Shown: positions 59,799 to 64,000 of the stretch, in pieces | Position numbering within the stretch: the stretch's first letter is position 1 | Layout of the letters: every line of letters begins with the position of its first letter | The notes under the pieces: model-generated | Told to the model about the DNA's origin: nothing | Databases searched by the model: none | What the model saw: the letters and a program-made list of their open reading frames with translations, nothing else | Position numbers and translations under genes: made by a program | From: Endomychus coccineus | Taxonomy: Eukaryota > Arthropoda > Insecta > Coleoptera > Endomychidae | Assembly: GCA_958510875.1 (NCBI GenBank) | Contig: OY294068.1 | Location: 74,998,633-75,062,632 of the forward strand | Direction: 5' to 3' | Length of the DNA stretch: 64,000 bases

Positions 59799-60009
59799 TA
59801 TTATAGTTCATCGAATATTTTTTATTTCATGGATGTTTTGTTAAAATTTTAAATTGAAGTGTACATAAAATGTAACTACTCCATGCAAATTTGAAAACAC
59901 AACCATAATTCGGAGAAAAGATTTTTTGCAAAAGTTATTGTTAGATTTGGAACAACAAAAGATTTTGTTAAAGTTGTTTCAAATATATATGGACATAATC
60001 CATAAAATA

Positions 60010-60910
60010 TGTAGTATTATTATGTATGAATTGTCAAAGTTGTTCTTCCGAGTGTTATGTAAAATGTATGTTTTATAAGTACATTATATTCTTGATCACA
60101 TGTTACACATTTTTTTATTACACTAATTTAGTGAATAAATAAAGTAAAACCGACCTCATAATTCAATTTCTCAATCATATTAATTCTTTGGTAAACGTAA
60201 AAATATTACTTGAACGCCTATGGTGGCAAAATTGTTCCATCAACAAGGTTTTCATGGTATTTTAGAATTTTAAAATCAACAATTATCTTTGTTACGAATT
60301 TCGTAGTCCCAAAATCGGACGACAGAACGCCATGTGACGAATTTTAGGTTTACCTGCGTACTGTGACGAATTTCGAATCCCTAAAAATATTATGCGGAGT
60401 TGCGTCCCGTGGTTAATCCATACCAAATATCTCCACGGGTTTATATTTCAAAGATCACTTTTTTTTTATGTTGGCCAAATTGTTTCATGAAAAGCTTGTT
60501 GAAAATAATAGTAATATGTTTATTTTTAAAAGAAAGAGTAACATAAATATTAACACCATATGTATTAGTATATTACAAACTTAATTTTGTTAAAAATTAT
60601 TTTGATAGCAGTCTCTTAATGAAATTTATTCCAAATCTATTAATATCTCTAATTTCAATCTTCAGTTATTATTCATGTGATATTGGAAAATCAATATTGG
60701 TGCTACATCGCTTCTCAAGCGTCATGCATCTAAAAATAACAAATAACCTACGAACATAGAATTGCTGCTCGGAGACAATATAATTCATGTTCTTGTACGA
60801 TTGATTGATATAATAAGAGCTGGTTGGGCAAATTTTTTCAGGAAGTAATTATAATAAACCACTGGAAACTGACGAGATTTCTCGTAGACCATTTATGGAA
60901 GATTGGAGTA
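60010..60910. other. No gene recognised
   Basis: AT-rich. May include the 3' end of MULE copy 2: GTGACGAATTT words near 60335 and 60371 are repeated and could be subterminal repeats. Confidence 0.4.
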
Positions 60911-60926
60911 TTACTACGAAGATTTT

Positions 60927-61248
60927 TTTTTTTTTGAGGTGGCGAGGTGGTTGAAATTTTTTATGGGCACCTTATGGTCCTGTAACATCCCATAAGGTAG
61001 TGTAGAAGTCCCTGAGTCTCGAACTCAATCACCTCAGATTTACCCACTTACCACTAACCACCCCTCCCACCTCGTGAGGTAGGCTCGCACTCAGGGCAGT
61101 CACGATGACACTTGGGCTTGACAGTCCATTGTATCTTGCCGCACCACTTTCTCGGGCCATCGGAAAAATTCCGTAGTCGCTGGATTCGAACCCGCGACCG
61201 GCAGCCACAGTGATTAGAAGATCGATGCTTCTACCACTGAGCTACCTG
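60927..61248 (-). mobile_element. tRNA-derived SINE
   Basis: Minus strand: a tRNA-like head with A box TAGCTCAGTGGTAGAAG (61243 downwards) and B box GGGTTCGAATCC, a unique body (CTTATGGGATGTTACAGGAC) and a 3' poly(A) (plus-strand T run at 60923). Flanked by a 13-bp duplication CTACGAAGATTTT at 60914-60926 and 61249-61261. Body 322 bp. Confidence 0.93.
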
Positions 61249-61384
61249 CTACGAAGATTTTCACAGATAAAGAATCCTCTGTGGATTCAATCCACACAAA
61301 TTTTCCGGCAATTTCTTTAAAGAAAATCAGGGAGATCACCGCAACATTAATAGGAAATTATAGGAGCAGATTATAGCTGGAGCA

Positions 61385-61660
61385 CACCTGGAGTAGGGGG
61401 AAGGTGATCTACATACCAAAAGCATTAGGTAAATAAAACCCCACTCCTTCCAATTTATATATACCTATGAGTCTAAAATATTTTATGTTCAACCCCTCCA
61501 CCACTTATCGGCATGCATATAGAGTCGAAATCGCACTGCATCATCTGACAGGTGAACTGGAGAAGGCACTAGAAAAGAAACGAATAGCTCTGTGTGCTCT
61601 CCTTGATGTCGATGGAGATTTTGAAAACGCTTCACACGCCACTATGAAGGACAATTCAAT
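61385..61660 (+). pseudogene. LINE RT fragment
   Basis: Reads TTYRHAYRVEIALHHLTGEL, then EKALEKKRIALCALLDVDGD and FENASHATM. This fits RT motif A of R1/jockey-like LINEs (pattern QHAYR.G.STE.ALH.L...IE.AL..KE..L..FLDIEGAFDN). The catalytic region beyond is absent; the frame continues to 61724 without further motifs. Same broad LINE group as 33112-34180. Confidence 0.75.
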
Positions 61661-61739
61661 ATATTTTTGGAAATACGTTAAAAACGAAGGCGACGAAGAG
61701 TACCTACGTATTTTAAAAAAATGAGACTCCGTCAATAAA

Positions 61740-62026
61740 TAATACTAATAAATCCTTTCCTGATATGTACCTGGTCGACAAACCTGCAATTTGTATCAAT
61801 TTGTACTACATTTACATTTACTACATTTGCGAATTATGAGGAGTATATTTCCTTGATGAATGCCTTTTTTCATACTTTTTCATTCTTAATATCACTTTTG
61901 AATAGGTATGTTGATAACAAACAAGACTTATTTGGAACTTTAATGTGCATGAAGCTTTTTTTAGGTGAATCGTTTAACTTGACGAGATATCTTTATAACG
62001 TGAGTGCCTGTGAAATGTATCGACGG
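61740..62026. other. No gene; flank of the MULE
   Basis: AT-rich sequence up to the MULE target site; nothing recognised. Confidence 0.4.
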
Positions 62027-62033
62027 TAAGAAT

Positions 62034-63896
62034 CGGCGGGCGTAATTTTGGCCGGTAATCCCGTCGCCTACCTGCATAAATCAAGGGGTACCATTTATGA
62101 CAGATGTAATTTCGGCCGAGGGTTGATGTTTATGATGGGATTAAAAAATTGGTAATTACTTGGGATATCTAGACAAATTCAACTTATTTTGAACGCTACT
62201 AGGCGATAGAAGGCATCAAATATATTTGTACGATGGCATCAGTTTCAACAATTAAGAGTGCACGTGGTTGTGACTTGCTTGTTGTGGAAAAGTTTCAGTT
62301 TTGTAAACAGGACGTGTTAGAAAGTGGTGAAGTACGTTGGAGGTGCATAAAGAAAAATTTAAGATGTTTAGCCAAACTGTACACTATTGGTGCTGAATAC
62401 ACAGTTGCTAGGAGTGAATTAATCCACAACCAGGAGTCAGATGAGACTGCGTTGGAGAGAAAAATAGTGACAACTTCATGCAAGCGCAAAGCTGAGGAGG
62501 ACATATCTGAGAAACCTTCAAAAATTATTAAAAGCATTCTTTCAAAACATTTGCCAGATAATTTGTCATCGACAGATGTCAATCGAATAAGAAGAAATTT
62601 GTACAACAGCCGCCGTAAGCTGCTACCAGCCCTGCCTAAGGATATTCACCATGTACATTCTGTACTAGAAAGTTACGGACCGAAAACTACAACAGGTGAA
62701 ATTTTTTTGTTTATTAACAGCACAGCTGATAATATCATTGTTTTTTCTTGCCAAACAAATATTACAACTTTATGTAAAATGAAAGATTTTTACATGAATG
62801 GCACATTTTCTTATTGTACAAAATATTTTTGTCAGTTATTTACCATCCATGGACTGGAAAATGGGCATTATGTTCCCCTTTTGTATTGTCTGTTGCCTAA
62901 CAAGACCAGTGACACATATATGAGACTTTTTTTGTAGGTAAAATCTAAAATTTTTAAACTGTTTGATATTGTTTTTGAACCAAAGGACGTATTTGTGGAT
63001 TTTGAAATCGCAATTCATAACGCACTAAAAGTTGTCTTTCCCAAAACCAAACTAAATGGTTGTCGATTCCACTTGCATCAGGCGTGGTATAGAAAAATAC
63101 AATCATTAGGCTTAACCCAAATGTATAAAGATAAAATCTGCGAGGAAAGCAAATGGCTTACTCATACTTTTGGGCTAACTTATTTAGACCCCTCTGAAGT
63201 TGAAGATTGTTTCATATTTGATATCATGTCATACAAACCGGACCATAAACTTATAGACAAATACGATATTTATTAGAAAACTACATAGCACCAGAATCTC
63301 ATTTTCCACCAAATATATGGGCATATGAAAACCCATCAATTAAACGAACCACCAATGCCTGCGAATCGTTCCATTCGAACTTTAATTCTAGTTTTTATTC
63401 AACTCACCCTTCTATATTTATTTTTATAGAAAAATTAAAAGATTGTCAGATCGATGCATATTTAAAACTAAAAAATTTACATATTCCAGCAAAAATTAAA
63501 GACAAACAAGTAAAAATTAAACTAAAATTTATCGAAAACATGGTAAATGTGCTTCGTTCTGGCAATATTTCTAGAATTAATTTTGTCAAATCTGTTTCAC
63601 ATCAAAATGTTTTCTAAACATTTATAGTGTACCTAAGTTATAGATGTCTACGTTATAGAAATAAGTTGATGTAATTAATTTTGATTTAATTTTAACTAGA
63701 CTTTTTTGTGTCTGCTGTGGTGCTTGTTTAAAATTTATATAGATAATTTTATTGAAATGAATCTGTTATTTTATTTCAACTAATATTTGCGGCCGAAAAT
63801 ACCTATGAGATAAGGAAGCAACTTAAAACCTCCGGCCGAATTTACCTACCGGCTTTTAGTACCTGCCCATTTTCCGGCCGAGATTCCATCCGCCCG
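62034..63896 (+). mobile_element. FLYWCH-type MULE transposon (copy 1)
   Basis: Left end CGGCGGGCGTAATTTTGGCC (62034) and right end GGCCGAGATTCCATCCGCCC (to 63896) are imperfect inverted repeats. TAAGAAT flanks both sides (62027-62033 and 63897-63903), part of the 8-9-bp duplication expected for MULEs. Subterminal CGGCCGAA.ATACCTA-type blocks recur three times at the right end (63789, 63832, 63875) and twice at the left, likely transposase binding sites. Contains one transposase gene. Confidence 0.8.
62233..63618 (+). pseudogene. MULE transposase with FLYWCH zinc finger
   Basis: Residues 1-70: FLYWCH-type finger with Cys38 (WRCIKK), Cys45 and His65. The last His of the usual H.H is Gln67 (HNQ). 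Then a basic linker (SCKRKAEEDI, KIIKSILSKHLPD) and the MULE core MNGTFSYCTKYFCQLFTIHG, LLPNKTSDTYMRLF. A TAG at 62935 interrupts it; the frame goes on as VFVDFEIAIHNALKVVFPKT and GCRFHLHQAWYRKIQSLGLT. A frameshift near 63262 leads to TTNACESFHSNFNSSFYSTH (third catalytic Glu) and the end at 63618. The first catalytic Asp (DGTF in the family) is Asn here. Two frame lesions plus this change make it inactive, though the structure is nearly complete. Confidence 0.9.
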
Positions 63897-63903
63897 TAAG
63901 AAT

Positions 63904-64000
63904 ATGGGTGTTGAACTCTAATGAAGTCACTTGAATCATGCATAATCAACGTTGATTAAAGACTTTCAATAGTAACGCCCCACACGAGCTACCGCAATTA
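63904..64000. other. Window end, unrecognised
   Basis: Flank of the MULE; nothing recognised. Confidence 0.4.

Larger units (their letters stand above)
57165..60000 (+). pseudogene. MULE transposase (copy 2), split by two insertions
   Basis: FTQLFTIHGYINGHYIPLVF, then KKVVDFEFAIHNAVRKVWDN up to 57450, matches the MULE core (QLF.IHG and the DFE.A...A block). After the inserted DUF7869 element, GCRFHLTQSWWRKIQNLGLS (58600-58660) continues it (pattern C.FH..Q), then DYLVDYFISDDATFPPHIWA and TTNACESFHSHLNNSLY up to 58921. After the inserted mariner foldback it resumes at 59799 as SSSNIFYFMDVLLKF. The parts are in the same order as in the intact-looking MULE at 62233. N-terminal FLYWCH domain not seen. 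Heavily mutated. Confidence 0.8.

Noticed and set aside
58921..59800. GC-rich CCCCCCGGGGGC frames as a proline-rich protein
   Set aside because: The same sequence occurs inverted in both arms of a mariner-derived foldback; the frames are by-products of the repeat.
1..64000. CRISPR arrays, operons or phage-like systems
   Set aside because: No short direct repeats with unique spacers, and the gene structure is eukaryotic throughout; the tandem 142-bp units have no spacers.

Overview
The window is AT-rich animal DNA and almost certainly from an insect. It has no bacterial-style operons. Genes are split by GT/AG introns, and the repeat content is a typical arthropod mix: Penelope-like elements (PLEs), hAT, pogo, mariner and MULE transposons, LINEs, a tRNA-derived SINE and many TA- or 8-bp-flanked MITEs. 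The order within insects cannot be fixed from the sequence.

Host genes. Two minus-strand exons (9484..9400 and 421..330) encode consecutive parts of the I-BAR/IMD domain of missing-in-metastasis (MTSS1, fly mim). They join in frame across a 9-kb intron, so much of the window is probably intron of this gene. A second minus-strand gene model, three exons at 50949..49502, begins with a SAM domain, has good splice sites, and may be a small gene nested in the large intron.

Layout. 0.5-9.4 kb (mim intron): foldback repeats, two copies of an 8-bp-TSD MITE family, a long-TIR element and LINE RT remnants. 11-17 kb: a PLE endonuclease fragment, a pogo-like transposon inserted into an 8-bp-TSD MITE, and the N-terminal piece of a mariner-type transposase. 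24.17-30.62 kb: a 6.45-kb hAT unit with a perfect 8-bp TSD that encloses a second hAT, a possible LTR leader and an EEP endonuclease. 30.8-34.2 kb: a short MITE, a mariner middle piece and a LINE. 35.6-39.2 kb: a PLE with RT plus GIY-YIG, long inverted terminal repeats, an inverted 5' part and hammerhead ribozymes. 39.57-40.96 and 52.26-53.78 kb: two foldback elements carrying 142-bp tandem arrays. 43.9-44.4 kb: 3' end of a LINE with a restriction-like endonuclease. 51.6-54.1 kb: older PLE fragments with degraded hammerheads. 55.7-60 kb: a palindromic MITE, then a MULE broken by a DUF7869-type element and by a mariner-derived foldback. 60.9-63.9 kb: a SINE, a LINE RT fragment and a second, nearly complete FLYWCH-MULE.

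Apart from the mim exons and perhaps the SAM gene, every coding stretch recognised belongs to a transposable element, and nearly all carry stops, frameshifts or deletions. The most interesting structures are the hammerhead ribozymes, the 142-bp arrays in the foldbacks, and a 24-bp insertion made only of transposon ends flanked by an exact 8-bp duplication.
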